Part shown: positions 1-8,840 of the stretch, piece after piece | Layout of the letters: every line of letters begins with the position of its first letter | How positions within the stretch are numbered: the first letter of the stretch is position 1 | Assembly (NCBI RefSeq): GCF_019890935.1 | Contig: NZ_CP082333.1 | Coordinates: 1,886,001 to 1,950,000 of the forward strand | Source: Exiguobacterium acetylicum | GTDB taxonomy: Bacteria > Bacillota > Bacilli > Exiguobacteriales > Exiguobacteriaceae | DNA: 64,000 bases | Direction of reading: 5' to 3' | Program-made: the position numbers and the translations under genes | The notes under the pieces: generated by a model | The model's database searches: none | Seen by the model: the letters and a program-made list of their open reading frames with translations, nothing else | Told to the model about the DNA's origin: nothing

Positions 1-647
1 AATTTTCGTAAGAGTCTCGCTAGACGAACATGTCGTTCTTCATTCGTCACTGTCTCATCCCAGTAGTCATCGGCTCCCATCTCAAAGCTGTTTTGACGAA
101 TGTCAGACCGGTTCGGACCTACGATGATGACGGGAACGAATGCTGACTCCATTTGTTTGATCAGTTTTTGAGTCAACTCTAAGGATTCCGCGATAGATGC
201 ATGGTCGATGATGACAGCATCCATAGCAATATCATGTGATATCGACATCGTGTCTTCCACCGAACTGAAGAATCGTGACATATAGCGCTCCTGTTCGAGC
301 GATTTCTTCCATTTGATATTCTCAAGAAAACGTCTTGTCACAGTGACGACCAATTCTTTTCGGATCCGATTGGCGCGTGAGCGTTCAGACAACTGATCGA
401 CGATTGGCCGCAGTAATTCTTTAACGATCGGCTGAGTGATGACCGCATTCATTTGCTCCCACGTCGCTTTTTCCCGACTCACTTGATCGGCAAGTCCTTT
501 AAACAGTTCCTCTCTCCCGAGCCCTTCAAGCCAGCTTGCTAATGCGAGCAATTCTGTCCGTGGCACGGTCGGCATCCGAAGTAACGTCTCCACCATGATG
601 ATCGTCTGTTGTAATTGTTTTTCTATCCGTTTTCGACTCCGTTCCAT
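1..647 (-). CDS. Receiver-like domain protein, 3' part cut by window edge
   Basis: The minus-strand frame from ATG at 647 stays open for 215 codons to the window edge, so the C-terminus is missing. The first ~110 residues are helical and charged. After that comes a strand ending in DAVIIDHA, then PVIIVG, then FEMGADDYWDE, which is the usual order of a response-regulator receiver fold (phospho-acceptor strand, then a late GADDY-type strand and loop). A receiver placed after an N-terminal helical domain is typical of regulators that continue into an output domain such as GGDEF, but that part is not visible. No partner kinase is in view. Moderately sure it is protein-coding, less sure of the family. 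Confidence 0.6.
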   Translation of the reverse strand, partial: MERSRKRIEKQLQQTIIMVETLLRMPTVPRTELLALASWLEGLGREELFKGLADQVSREKATWEQMNAVITQPIVKELLRPIVDQLSERSRANRIRKELVVTVTRRFLENIKWKKSLEQERYMSRFFSSVEDTMSISHDIAMDAVIIDHASIAESLELTQKLIKQMESAFVPVIIVGPNRSDIRQNSFEMGADDYWDETVTNEERHVRLARLLRK

Positions 648-697
648 CCAATCCCCTCTCTTTCTATACATCCGAAGAACCGTCCTCGGATAAAGAG

Positions 698-721
698 AAA
701 GCGAGGGAATTCCCCCGCTTT
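698..721 (-). terminator. Intrinsic terminator of fumC
   Basis: A 10-bp stem with AATT loop lies just past the fumC stop. All ten pairs form in the minus-strand RNA (one G-U); on the plus strand that pair is an A-C mismatch. The tail is TCTCTTTA. Confidence 0.75.
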
Positions 722-727
722 TTCAAC

Positions 728-2122
728 TCACGCTTTTAAATTCGGACGGACCATATCTGCTGGTACGATCCATTGATCATATTGTTCTTCTGTTAGTAGA
801 CCAGTCGCAAGTGCTGCTTCTTTTAAGGTTGACCCGGATTGATGCGCTGCCTTTGCAATTTTCGCTGCATTCTCATATCCGATGTGCGGATTGAGTGCAG
901 TGACGAGCATCAACGAACGTTCGACGTTCTCAGCGATGACGGATTGTTCTGGTTCGATTCCGATCGCACAGTGGTCATTGAACGAATGCAAGGCGTCTGT
1001 CAGTAAACGAACTGATTGTATGAAGTTATACATGATGACCGGCTTGAAGACGTTTAGTTCGAAGTTTCCTTGACTTGCAGCAAAACCAATCGTCGCATCG
1101 TTTCCAAGGACTTGCGCAGCGACCATCGTCAACGCTTCACTTTGAGTCGGATTGACTTTCCCCGGCATGATTGAGCTTCCCGGCTCATTTTCTGGAATCG
1201 TGATTTCGCCGATTCCTGCTCGTGGACCTGATGCGAGCCAGCGAACGTCGTTTGCGATCTTCATCGCGTCCATCGCTAACGCTTTGACCGCACCATGCGT
1301 AAAGACGAGTTGATCGTGGCTTGTTAGGGCGTGGAATTTGTTTTCCGCGCTCGTGAATTCATATCCCGTTTCTTCACTCATCTTTTGCGCAGCCAAATCA
1401 CCAAACTCAGGATGTGCGTTGATGCCCGTCCCGACTGCCGTACCGCCGATTGCTAATTCCGTTAACGGATCAAGCGTCCGCTCGATCATCTGCTTCGAAA
1501 GTGCAAGCATCCGGACCCAACCGCTGATTTCTTGACCGAGTGTGATCGGTGTAGCATCTTGCAAGTGTGTCCGTCCGATCTTGACGATATCTGCAAACGC
1601 GTTTGCTTTTTCGTCAAGTGTCGCATGCAACGCATCGATTGCTGGGAATAGTGATTCTAGCAAAACTGTCTTCGCCGCTAAATGCATCGCTGTCGGATAT
1701 GTATCATTTGAACTTTGTGATTTGTTGACGTCATCATTCGGATGAATCGTCGTCTCACTGCCTTGTTCTTTTAACTTGCGTGTCGCGACCCGAGCGATCA
1801 CTTCGTTGACGTTCATATTGGACTGTGTACCTGAACCCGTTTGCCAAACGACAAGCGGAAACTCATCATCGAATTTCCCCGCGATGATCTCGTCACACAC
1901 TTCAGCGATGACAACCGCTTTTTCTGCCTCGAGCACGCCCAAGTCGCGGTTCGCAAGCGCCGCTCCTTTTTTCAGGACTGCAAAGGCACGAATGACTTCA
2001 ATCGGCATTTTTTCCGTTCCGATCTTAAAGTTCTCCAGACTACGTTGCGTTTGTGCGCCCCATTCCTGCGCTTCTGGTACACGAATTTCCCCCATCGTGT
2101 CACGTTCTACACGGTATTCCAT
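728..2122 (-). CDS. fumC: Class II fumarate hydratase
   Basis: Interconverts fumarate and L-malate in the TCA cycle; cytosolic homotetramer. The 464-residue length is normal for class II fumarases. Family motifs are present: [10 protein letters not shown] near residue 98, [14 protein letters not shown] near 127, RTHLQDATP near 187, and the signature [11 protein letters not shown] near 317. ATG at 2122 is preferred over the in-frame TTG at 2128: the purine run AAAAGGGGG ends 9 nt before the ATG but only 3 nt before the TTG, and B. subtilis FumC also begins MEYR. Single-gene unit, divergent from the transporter at 2240. Confidence 0.97.
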   Translation of the reverse strand: MEYRVERDTMGEIRVPEAQEWGAQTQRSLENFKIGTEKMPIEVIRAFAVLKKGAALANRDLGVLEAEKAVVIAEVCDEIIAGKFDDEFPLVVWQTGSGTQSNMNVNEVIARVATRKLKEQGSETTIHPNDDVNKSQSSNDTYPTAMHLAAKTVLLESLFPAIDALHATLDEKANAFADIVKIGRTHLQDATPITLGQEISGWVRMLALSKQMIERTLDPLTELAIGGTAVGTGINAHPEFGDLAAQKMSEETGYEFTSAENKFHALTSHDQLVFTHGAVKALAMDAMKIANDVRWLASGPRAGIGEITIPENEPGSSIMPGKVNPTQSEALTMVAAQVLGNDATIGFAASQGNFELNVFKPVIMYNFIQSVRLLTDALHSFNDHCAIGIEPEQSVIAENVERSLMLVTALNPHIGYENAAKIAKAAHQSGSTLKEAALATGLLTEEQYDQWIVPADMVRPNLKA

Positions 2123-2239
2123 AAACAAATTCCCCCTTTTGATTATTTCTCTTTTAGTTTAACGCAAAAGTAGACGGAATGGGAATGAGAGAGACAGTTT
2201 TGGGGAATAGTTTATTATCGAAAAAGGAGTGAAGATTTC

Positions 2240-3544
2240 ATGTGGTTGATTAACTTAACGATTGTACTGCTTTTGATTCTAGCAAACGGTATTTTTGCGA
2301 TGACTGAACTCGCTTTACTTTCCTCAAAACGGTCGAAATTAGAGAAAGCAGCGAATGATGGCAAAAAGTCAGCCCATGTTGCGTTAGAGTTACTCGATCG
2401 ACCAACCGATCTGTTATCGACTGTTCAAGTCGGCATCACGTTAATCGGCATCGTCAATGGTGCATTTGGAGGTGCTGCTCTCTCAGGACCGGTCATCAAT
2501 TGGCTGGCTCAATTCGCCTGGCTCGCCCCTTATGCCAGTACGATCGGCTATATTCTCGTCGTGACGATCATTACCTATATTTCGCTCGTCATCGGTGAAC
2601 TCGTTCCTAAGCGTGTCGCCCTTGTCAGTCCAGAACGGGTCACGATGTGGCTTGCCCCTCCGATGCGCTTTTTCTCAATCATTCTTCGACCGTTCATTTG
2701 GGTTCTAAGTAAGTCGACCAGTTCCATCTTCCGTTTGATTGGTCTGGATCGACTGCAAACAGAAGACGAGACGGAAGACGAAGTTCGGCAATTACTGATT
2801 CGTGGTACGCAAGAAGGAACTTTCAATCGGTCAGAAGCGGAGCAAGTCTCTCGTGTGTTTGATTTTCATGATTTGTATGCGTACGAACTGATGGAGCCGC
2901 GTACCGTTACCGAATGGATTGACTTAGCGGATGACTCCGATACGATCTTACAAGAGCTCCGGCAAGCGCGACATCGAAACTTACCGGTTGGTCATGGTGA
3001 TTTGGATCACTTCGTCGGTTTCATCGATGCGAAAGAGGTGCTATCAACGGAACGACCTGTTCAAGAACTTGAACGGCTGATTCAATCACCGCTGATCGTT
3101 CCCCGTCAATTAAAAGCAACTGTCTTGCTTGAACGGATGCGCAAAGAGACGGTATCCATCGCCTTTGTTCTTGATGAATACGGTGGTTTCCTCGGCATGA
3201 TCACCTTATTCGACATCCTCGAAGCATTCGTTGGCGAAATTTCAAGCGTTGAGGAAGAACCGGAACTCGTCATGCGAAAGGATGGCTCCTTCCTCGCGGA
3301 TGGTCTATTGCACATCGATGACTTGAAACGGACACTTGGCTATACAGAAGATTTACCCGGTGAACAGTTAAACGCCTATCATACGGTTGCTGGTTTAATC
3401 CTATATACGTTAGGTGATGTCCCCTCCCGTGGGAGTACTGTCGAAATTGGACCGTACCGGTTTGAAGTCGTTGATTTAGACGGACGACGCGTCGACCAAA
3501 TTTTAATTGAGCGCATCGAACATGAACAAACACCCCTATCGTGA
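2240..3544 (+). CDS. CNNM-family transporter with CBS pair (CorC/MpfA-like)
   Basis: Membrane protein of 434 residues. An N-terminal CNNM (DUF21) domain with about four hydrophobic segments spans residues 1-180. A CBS pair follows (roughly 205-335, including EYGGFLGMITLFDIL), then a C-terminal CorC_HlyC domain (about 350-425). B. subtilis paralogues include MpfA (YhdP), implicated in Mg2+ efflux, and YugS/YqhB; which one this matches cannot be told here. Strong ribosome site AAAAAGGAG before ATG. The stop codon lies inside the terminator hairpin. Often mis-annotated as hemolysin. Confidence 0.9.
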   Translation: MWLINLTIVLLLILANGIFAMTELALLSSKRSKLEKAANDGKKSAHVALELLDRPTDLLSTVQVGITLIGIVNGAFGGAALSGPVINWLAQFAWLAPYASTIGYILVVTIITYISLVIGELVPKRVALVSPERVTMWLAPPMRFFSIILRPFIWVLSKSTSSIFRLIGLDRLQTEDETEDEVRQLLIRGTQEGTFNRSEAEQVSRVFDFHDLYAYELMEPRTVTEWIDLADDSDTILQELRQARHRNLPVGHGDLDHFVGFIDAKEVLSTERPVQELERLIQSPLIVPRQLKATVLLERMRKETVSIAFVLDEYGGFLGMITLFDILEAFVGEISSVEEEPELVMRKDGSFLADGLLHIDDLKRTLGYTEDLPGEQLNAYHTVAGLILYTLGDVPSRGSTVEIGPYRFEVVDLDGRRVDQILIERIEHEQTPLS

Positions 3545-3560
3545 GGATAGGGGTGTTTGT
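3526..3560. terminator. Terminator hairpin, probably bidirectional
   Basis: Perfect 15-bp stem (ACAAACACCCCTATC with its complement) and a 5-nt GTGAG loop. It serves the plus-strand transporter, whose TGA is in the loop, and probably also the RNase H-like gene ending at 3567. Confidence 0.85.
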
Positions 3561-3566
3561 CGTCAA

Positions 3567-3968
3567 TCATGCTTCATATAATCGTAACGCCTCTCGTGCG
3601 ACACGATCTGCTTTGTTCTCCGACCGTGGAATCCACTTCACGAAAGCGAGTGGTAAGAGTTGATAACGCGCAAAGGCAGGATCAAAGATCGTCTGCGTTC
3701 GTTTGTTCTTGACGAATTCACGTTCGACCGCGAGTGCAACTGCTTCTGAATCCGTCCGAAATGAAATGACGCTCTCGCCTTGTGCGATCAGTTCGTGCGC
3801 CCACTCAACGGCTTTTGCAAAAGCAATAAATTCTGCTTCATGATTGTTGATCGCTTGAATTTGATACATTTTTTCCGTGACTTCGCCCTCGGAATTTTTA
3901 CTAAACAGTCCAACCGCCGCTTCATCATTTGAAGGACGGACCGTACCGTCAAAATATAGTTCAACCAT
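3567..3968 (-). CDS. RNase HI-like protein
   Basis: 133 residues with an RNase H fold. The four acidic positions expected for catalysis are visible: Asp7 (FDG), Glu44 (NNHEAEF), Asp73 (RTDSEAV) and Asp121 (NKADRVARE). This suggests an active nuclease on RNA in RNA/DNA hybrids, like the short RNase HI-family proteins of Bacillus (YpdQ/YpeP). The start at 3968 lies inside the preceding CobW-family gene, giving an 8-bp overlap and probable translational coupling; GAGGCGG within cobW acts as ribosome site. Whether it processes bulk hybrids or has a special substrate is unknown. Confidence 0.8.
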   Translation of the reverse strand: MVELYFDGTVRPSNDEAAVGLFSKNSEGEVTEKMYQIQAINNHEAEFIAFAKAVEWAHELIAQGESVISFRTDSEAVALAVEREFVKNKRTQTIFDPAFARYQLLPLAFVKWIPRSENKADRVAREALRLYEA

Positions 3969-4920
3969 GTTCAATTGCCGCCTCGATTCCTTTTCGTATC
4001 GCTTGTTCATCCAGCCCTTTCCCAATGAAGACGAGCGTCGTCTTTGGTTGTTCGCTAAATGCCTCTCTGATTGCTGTTCCATAAATCATGCCAGTACCTT
4101 GTAAAATGACCTTTCGATCCGTATCTGCAAAATGAATGATCCCTTTATAGCGATAGAGGTCTTCCGCGTACGCTTCTAACACCTCACGTAGGACCATGCC
4201 GAATCGATTTCGGTTCAAGGGTCGTTCCTCGACGATCGTCAATGCCGTGAAATCCTCAACCGATTGATGAATCTGATCCGTTTGTTGACTGAGTCGTACT
4301 TGCTCTTCTTTTGGAAAATGGAACGTTTCAAACAGTCGATCCGACTCAAGTTGAGCCTGTTCCGTTTCAATGATAGCTGCAGAAGGATTTCGTTCGCGCA
4401 GTAAAGCGGACAACGTTTCGCGCTTTGACTCGTCGATCAAATCCATTTTATTCAAGATCAGGACGTCAGCAAAGCCGATTTGTTTCACATTTTCTTGGAA
4501 CATCAGTTGACGTTCCAAGTGATACGCATCGATGACCGTAACGACACTGGAAATCTGATAGGACTGTTCAACAGCCGGCTCAAAGTAGAATGTCTGTAGA
4601 ATCGGTCCTGGATCCGCAACGCCTGTCGTCTCAATCAATAATCGATCAAACGATAACTCTCCATCTCGACGGCGTTTTGCAATCCGTAGCAACGCATCTC
4701 GTAAATCACCGCGAATCGAACAACAAATGCAACCATTCGTCAATTCGATCATCTCTTCGTCACTTCGTTCAATCAATGCTTCATCAATATGAACAGAACC
4801 TACTTCATTGACGAGCAAGGCAAACTTTTCTGTCGGTTGAGAAACGAGATGATTGAGTAGCGTAGTTTTACCGGCACCTAAAAAACCAGTAATGACGGTC
4901 GTACGTATTTTGTCTTGCAT
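3961..4920 (-). CDS. CobW/COG0523-family GTPase (putative metallochaperone)
   Basis: 319 residues. The Walker A GFLGAGKTT is near residue 11, the metal-binding CxCC motif (NGCICCSI) near 61-66, a base-recognition motif ILNKMD near 145, and a CobW C-terminal domain after about 220. Family members hand Zn, Co or Fe to client proteins using GTP. ATG at 4920 fits AAGGAG 7 nt upstream; a longer frame would run into the preceding gene. Middle gene of a three-gene operon (4932-6122, this, 3567-3968). No zinc-regulator box was recognised, so the metal is not predictable. Confidence 0.88.
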   Translation of the reverse strand: MQDKIRTTVITGFLGAGKTTLLNHLVSQPTEKFALLVNEVGSVHIDEALIERSDEEMIELTNGCICCSIRGDLRDALLRIAKRRRDGELSFDRLLIETTGVADPGPILQTFYFEPAVEQSYQISSVVTVIDAYHLERQLMFQENVKQIGFADVLILNKMDLIDESKRETLSALLRERNPSAAIIETEQAQLESDRLFETFHFPKEEQVRLSQQTDQIHQSVEDFTALTIVEERPLNRNRFGMVLREVLEAYAEDLYRYKGIIHFADTDRKVILQGTGMIYGTAIREAFSEQPKTTLVFIGKGLDEQAIRKGIEAAIEHG

Positions 4921-4931
4921 GATTTCACTCC

Positions 4932-6122
4932 TTAGCGTCCTTGTTGCTGACGCCATTTTTCTTTTCGTGCATCGAGTAGATCAATCGCATGAAGATACCA
5001 AGCATCTGTCGTTTGCGGCGTAACACTTGATCCCCACTCGCGTTTACCATGGTGTGATAATACCATATGCATGAGACGGTGATAAACAGCACGCGGTAAT
5101 CGGATATCTTCTTCTCGAAGTGTTTGTTCGAGAACAAAACAACCATATGGCATATGACCCATCAATACACCGTCCGGATCAAGCGCAATACCTGCCAGTT
5201 CTTCCTCTTCCTCTGTTACTTGCAACAGTCTTGAAAAACGATCTGTCGATGCACCAGCATGCGTATACTCCCATAGCTTTCCGATGTCGTGCAGTAAAAT
5301 ACCGAGCAACAACTCATTCGGATTCGGTCGTTGATCTAACAGAGCAATCCCTTTTGCTGCTTGATAGAGAGCATCAAAACTGTCATCCCAAGAAAATTGA
5401 CGTATCTCTCGTTCAGCTGCTTGGAATAGTTCATTTTTATGATCGGCTTCTGCTTCTTGAATACATTTGAGTAGCGTCAAGTATGGTTGTTCACTATCAC
5501 AGATTCCTCGACCAATCGTCATCATACAAGCAGTATGTTTCAGCAACCCGCCGATATAGGCATGATGATGAAACAGAGCAGCCGGTCGTGTCGAAAAGTC
5601 CGCCCAGTACTGTCGCAGAATCGAGAGCGCGATTTCTTGGTAAGGAGAATCAAGTTGACCGACTAGTCCAAGCAACTGATCACGATACGTTTCAAGCGAT
5701 TCATCTGCTGGTAACTGTGGTAGGAACTGCATCGGTGAGGCATCATGGATCGGAGTGACGCGCTGAACGGTCAATGACTTGTTTCCGGATTGCGGCGGAT
5801 ATTCCTCTACCTTTGCCTCGACCCGAACGATTCGTGTTTCGAGATATGGACGAAGTGCTTCTTCTGCCGTTCCTTGATTGATCCACTGTTTTCCCTTACA
5901 AGATCCAGCAGGTGAGTTGAATGTGAACTGCAGCCACTCTCGTCCGGTTTGACCTGTGCGGATTTCACCCGAGGCAACGAGTAACACTTCTTCAATTCGT
6001 TCACCCGAAGCAAGCGTCTCTATCGAAAGTCCAATCGGTTGATTCGATTGATGGATGGAAAAAGTATCATTTCCATAAGAAGGCATTTTCACTTCCGGAA
6101 GTGCTTTGAATAATTGAATCAC
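4932..6122 (-). CDS. YhaM-like OB-fold/HD-domain 3'-5' exoribonuclease
   Basis: 396 residues, longer than B. subtilis YhaM (~314). The N-terminal part carries an OB-like region (about 45-125). The C-terminal HD domain is clear: HHHAYIGGLLKHT near 180-195, LLHDIGKLWEY near 275-285, GHMPYG near 315-320, and LSHHGKREWGS then LHAIDLLDA near the end, all as in YhaM. Expected to bind divalent metal at the HD site and trim RNA or DNA 3' ends. The start is GTG at 6122 with AAGGAG nine nt upstream. A candidate extended -10 (TGCTATGAT) is at 6151-6159. First gene of the operon with a CobW GTPase and an RNase H-like protein. Confidence 0.82.
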   Translation of the reverse strand: MIQLFKALPEVKMPSYGNDTFSIHQSNQPIGLSIETLASGERIEEVLLVASGEIRTGQTGREWLQFTFNSPAGSCKGKQWINQGTAEEALRPYLETRIVRVEAKVEEYPPQSGNKSLTVQRVTPIHDASPMQFLPQLPADESLETYRDQLLGLVGQLDSPYQEIALSILRQYWADFSTRPAALFHHHAYIGGLLKHTACMMTIGRGICDSEQPYLTLLKCIQEAEADHKNELFQAAEREIRQFSWDDSFDALYQAAKGIALLDQRPNPNELLLGILLHDIGKLWEYTHAGASTDRFSRLLQVTEEEEELAGIALDPDGVLMGHMPYGCFVLEQTLREEDIRLPRAVYHRLMHMVLSHHGKREWGSSVTPQTTDAWYLHAIDLLDARKEKWRQQQGR

Positions 6123-6194
6123 GTCATCTCACTCCTTTTTCTTCACTCATATCATAGCAGACACGATTTCATCACGACTACTAGCAAACAGATA

Positions 6195-6223
6195 TTGTAA
6201 GCGTTTTCTAAATGAATTATGAT
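6195..6223 (+). promoter_or_regulatory. SigA-type promoter overlapped by a cre-like (CcpA) site
   Basis: TTGTAA (6195-6200), a 17-nt spacer and TATGAT (6218-6223) point at the gene starting at 6263. TGTAAGCGTTTTCT at 6196-6209 matches 13 of 14 positions of the catabolite-responsive element TGWAANCGNTNWCA and covers the -35, the geometry of CcpA repression. Sequence match only. Confidence 0.65.
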
Positions 6224-6262
6224 GAAACTGGAAGTCCATTTTATGTTTAAGGAGGAGAAACG

Positions 6263-6748
6263 ATGATTCGACCACTTACTCAACTATACAGTGAAGCTGT
6301 TGGCACACTCGATCAATGGACGGTATCCGAAATCGTGACCCGCGATCAAATTCGGCAAGCTGTCCAGTTGTACGATCCATATCAAATGCATACGTCATAT
6401 GCTTTGGAACATTTGTTGATTCATGAATTGCGTGAGGCTTGTCATTATGTCCAAGAACAAGGGCTAACGTTGGCTGATGCGCAAACAGAGCTTCTCATCC
6501 TCTCTGCTTTCCAAAGTGATGCCGGCTATCAAGCAGAAGAAATTCAAGATATGTCTCCCACTGCAATCAAACGGCACTTGTCTTCGCTAGACGCCGCCTT
6601 TAACCGACTATTACATCAACTGTTTTTACATCAATCGCAACCAGACATCCTCTGTCAGCGATTCATGACGATCCTTTCAGGTGCGGTCGCCACAAAATGT
6701 GCAATCCGTGCTAAACGCTTCAAAGAATCGACACTTGTTCATCCATAA
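6263..6748 (+). CDS. Hypothetical protein, all-helical
   Basis: 161 residues with no family I recognise. It looks helical throughout, rich in Gln, His and Leu, with no signal peptide or membrane segment, so probably cytosolic. The ribosome site is very strong (AAGGAGGAG, 6 nt before ATG), the promoter upstream is near consensus, and a perfect terminator follows 2 nt after the stop. It is therefore a free-standing transcription unit and almost certainly a real, well-expressed gene. The cre-like site on its promoter suggests higher expression when preferred sugars are exhausted. Confidence 0.8.
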   Translation: MIRPLTQLYSEAVGTLDQWTVSEIVTRDQIRQAVQLYDPYQMHTSYALEHLLIHELREACHYVQEQGLTLADAQTELLILSAFQSDAGYQAEEIQDMSPTAIKRHLSSLDAAFNRLLHQLFLHQSQPDILCQRFMTILSGAVATKCAIRAKRFKESTLVHP

Positions 6749-6749
6749 A

Positions 6750-6781
6750 AAAAATCCTGACTCATGTGAGTCAGGATTTTT
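6750..6781. terminator. Terminator of the 6263 gene
   Basis: A stem of about 14 bp (AAAATCCTGACTC and its complement, ATGT loop) with A and T runs on both sides. Confidence 0.88.
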
Positions 6782-6909
6782 CATTCAACGACCTGGCATT
6801 CCAGCTCCTTGATTGATTTTGTATGAAAATGCGGCGTTCCGCTTCGTCATATTCTATAGTCATCATCCCAAACTATTCAAGCCCTGTCAATTCTTTTCTA
6901 AAAAAAAGT

Positions 6910-6937
6910 GGACCGATTTTCGATTGAAAATCAGTCC
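6910..6937 (-). terminator. Terminator of the dCMP deaminase-like gene
   Basis: A 12-bp stem with GATT loop followed on the minus strand by ACTTTTTTTT. It pairs fully only as minus-strand RNA (one U-G). The rest of 6782-7017 shows no gene; a cre-like 14-mer (TGGAAGCGTTTACA) lies at 6993-7006 with no promoter near it. Confidence 0.8.
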
Positions 6938-7017
6938 GAATGGAAGAGTGAATAATTACCATGGCAATGCTTGATTTCATCATACAATGCTATGGAAGCG
7001 TTTACAACCCTTTTTCG

Positions 7018-7584
7018 TTAAATTTTTTCAAGAAAATATTCGTTTGCGAGTGGCAAGTGGATGACTTCGATTCCACTCTGTCGCATGAGATTCAATCCGT
7101 CCCCGTATTCATACCCTGTCGAATAAACGACACGATCGATTTTAGAAGCGATGAGCGCTAAACTACACGCATGACACGGACTATGTGTGACATAAGCTGT
7201 TGCATGACGCGCGCTCGTCGAATCGGCTGCTAGCTTACCGAGCGCGTTGATTTCAGCATGAATCTCGTGTTGCTTCGACCATTCATGGTGTTCTTCCTGA
7301 TTTTCGCACCGATAGAAGAGAATCCCGTTTCGTTCAACCGATTCTTCAACAATCGGGTGGTCAGGACGTGATGTATAGAGAATACCATCTTGCTTTAAGT
7401 AAATTTCGTTGCAATTTACATGCTGACTAGGTGTTCCGTTTATTCCGATCGAAATCGGCTTTTCATCTTTGACGATGACACAGGCAACGGATTTTGAGGC
7501 ACATTTTGAATGACGGTCTGCCATCATCCGTGCGAATAATAACCATGTCGTATCCCATTTCAACTGCTTCTCTTCGTTATTCAT
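7018..7584 (-). CDS. Deoxycytidylate deaminase-family protein (ComEB-like)
   Basis: 188 residues. The zinc deaminase motifs are present: HAEINALG (His-Ala-Glu) near residues 108-115 and PCHAC (PCxxC) near 137-141. Best fit is dCMP deaminase, converting dCMP to dUMP for thymidylate synthesis, but the segment between residues 55 and 100 is longer than in a minimal ComEB, so other deoxynucleotide deaminases remain possible. Monocistronic: a terminator hairpin separates it from telA upstream and another follows. No com genes are adjacent. Confidence 0.82.
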   Translation of the reverse strand: MNNEEKQLKWDTTWLLFARMMADRHSKCASKSVACVIVKDEKPISIGINGTPSQHVNCNEIYLKQDGILYTSRPDHPIVEESVERNGILFYRCENQEEHHEWSKQHEIHAEINALGKLAADSTSARHATAYVTHSPCHACSLALIASKIDRVVYSTGYEYGDGLNLMRQSGIEVIHLPLANEYFLEKI

Positions 7585-7607
7585 TCAAAATCTCCTTTCA
7601 TGAAGGA

Positions 7608-7633
7608 AAGGAACACGAAATGTCGTGTTCCTT
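7608..7633 (-). terminator. Terminator of xpaC-telA
   Basis: Perfect 11-bp stem (AAGGAACACGA and complement, AATG loop) overlapping the telA stop codon; the tail TTTCCTTC is only moderately U-rich. Confidence 0.7.
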
Positions 7634-8840
7634 AGTATGGTCGATTCGGTAATTCTCTGCTTTTTGAGGCGACTTCGATGACTTTTTGTTTCAATTCATT
7701 CTCCATTCGCTCTAGTTCATGCTCTGCGTCGCGGCGCTTTTGTTTTCCTTCTTGTTGGATGCGTAATGTCTCATCCAGTGTCTCGATCAAGTTTTGGTGC
7801 GCCACTTTTAACGATTCAACGGATACGATGCCTTTCTCGTTTTCTTCTGCAATTTCGATTGAAGATTCCTTCAGCAACTTCGAATTTTGCTCAAGTAACT
7901 GGTTCGTCGTATTGGTGACATCCTTCTGCATTTCAAGCGCTGCCTTTTGACGCGACAGACTCAAAGATAGAACAACTTGGTTCTTCCAAAGTGGAATCGT
8001 ATTGACGACTGCTGATTCAATTTTTTCCGCTAGAATTTGGTTATTTTGTTGAATGACACGAATTTGCGGTGCCATCTGCAAGCTAATCGTTCGGGATAAT
8101 TTTAAATCATGGATTTTCTTTTCAAAACGATCCGTCAATTGAATCAAGTCATTCAATTCCTGTAATTTTGTTTGATCCCGCGATACCTCGACTTCCGTTC
8201 GTAGCGGTTCGATTTCATGTTGACGAACGTGAGCGATTTTCGTCTCGCCAGCTGCAATATAGACGTTTAATTCTTCAAAATAACGCTTATTCTTTTGATA
8301 CATTTGATCGAGTAACGTGATGTCTTTCATCAATCCAAATTTTGATCGATCAAGATTGTGTACGACTTCTTCGAGATAAGCGCTCATTTTCTCGTATTGT
8401 AAGAAATACGTTTCCGCTTTTTTCTTCGCCCGACCAATGACCGGCACGTTCGACCAGAAGCTCTTTTTTTCTTGAAGCGTATCTGGATCCATTTGGCGGA
8501 CACGCTGCATTAAGTCACTCAGTAATTTCCCTGCTTCTCCGCCGTCCTTCATCTTCACTTCACTTAAGACTTGATCAGAGAATTGGGATAGTTCACGCTG
8601 GACGGGCGCCCCGAATTGCATGACGGCATCCGTTTTTTGTAGATCGATCACCTGCAGTAGACGTTCGATCTTTTGTCGTTGTTCTGCCGGAACATCCGAA
8701 GGAATCATTTCTTCGACAGGGCGAGCCGGCATTTTGGGCGGTGTCTCCGCTACGTTTAAGTCGACCGACGGATCAGAAATTGTCGGTTGATCTTGCTCAT
8801 CAGGCCATTGTTGCCATGTATCTTTATCAGAATGGGTCAT
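7632..8840 (-). CDS. telA: TelA family protein (toxic-anion resistance, YaaN-like)
   Basis: 402 residues, cytosolic. An acidic, Pro-rich N-terminus (1-45) is followed by a long alpha-helical, coiled-coil-rich TelA domain (about 60-390). Members are linked to tellurite and other envelope or anion stress, but the biochemical activity is not established. The ATG at 8840 overlaps the end of xpaC by 14 bp, and AGGAGGAG within xpaC is its ribosome site. The xpaC-telA pairing is the same as xpaC-yaaN in Bacillus. An ECF-type promoter upstream of xpaC probably drives both. Confidence 0.92.
   Translation of the reverse strand: MTHSDKDTWQQWPDEQDQPTISDPSVDLNVAETPPKMPARPVEEMIPSDVPAEQRQKIERLLQVIDLQKTDAVMQFGAPVQRELSQFSDQVLSEVKMKDGGEAGKLLSDLMQRVRQMDPDTLQEKKSFWSNVPVIGRAKKKAETYFLQYEKMSAYLEEVVHNLDRSKFGLMKDITLLDQMYQKNKRYFEELNVYIAAGETKIAHVRQHEIEPLRTEVEVSRDQTKLQELNDLIQLTDRFEKKIHDLKLSRTISLQMAPQIRVIQQNNQILAEKIESAVVNTIPLWKNQVVLSLSLSRQKAALEMQKDVTNTTNQLLEQNSKLLKESSIEIAEENEKGIVSVESLKVAHQNLIETLDETLRIQQEGKQKRRDAEHELERMENELKQKVIEVASKSRELPNRPY

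Noticed and set aside
6993-7006. cre-like 14-mer downstream of the dCMP deaminase-like gene
   Set aside because: 13 of 14 match, but it lies between a stop codon and its terminator with no promoter nearby; likely chance.
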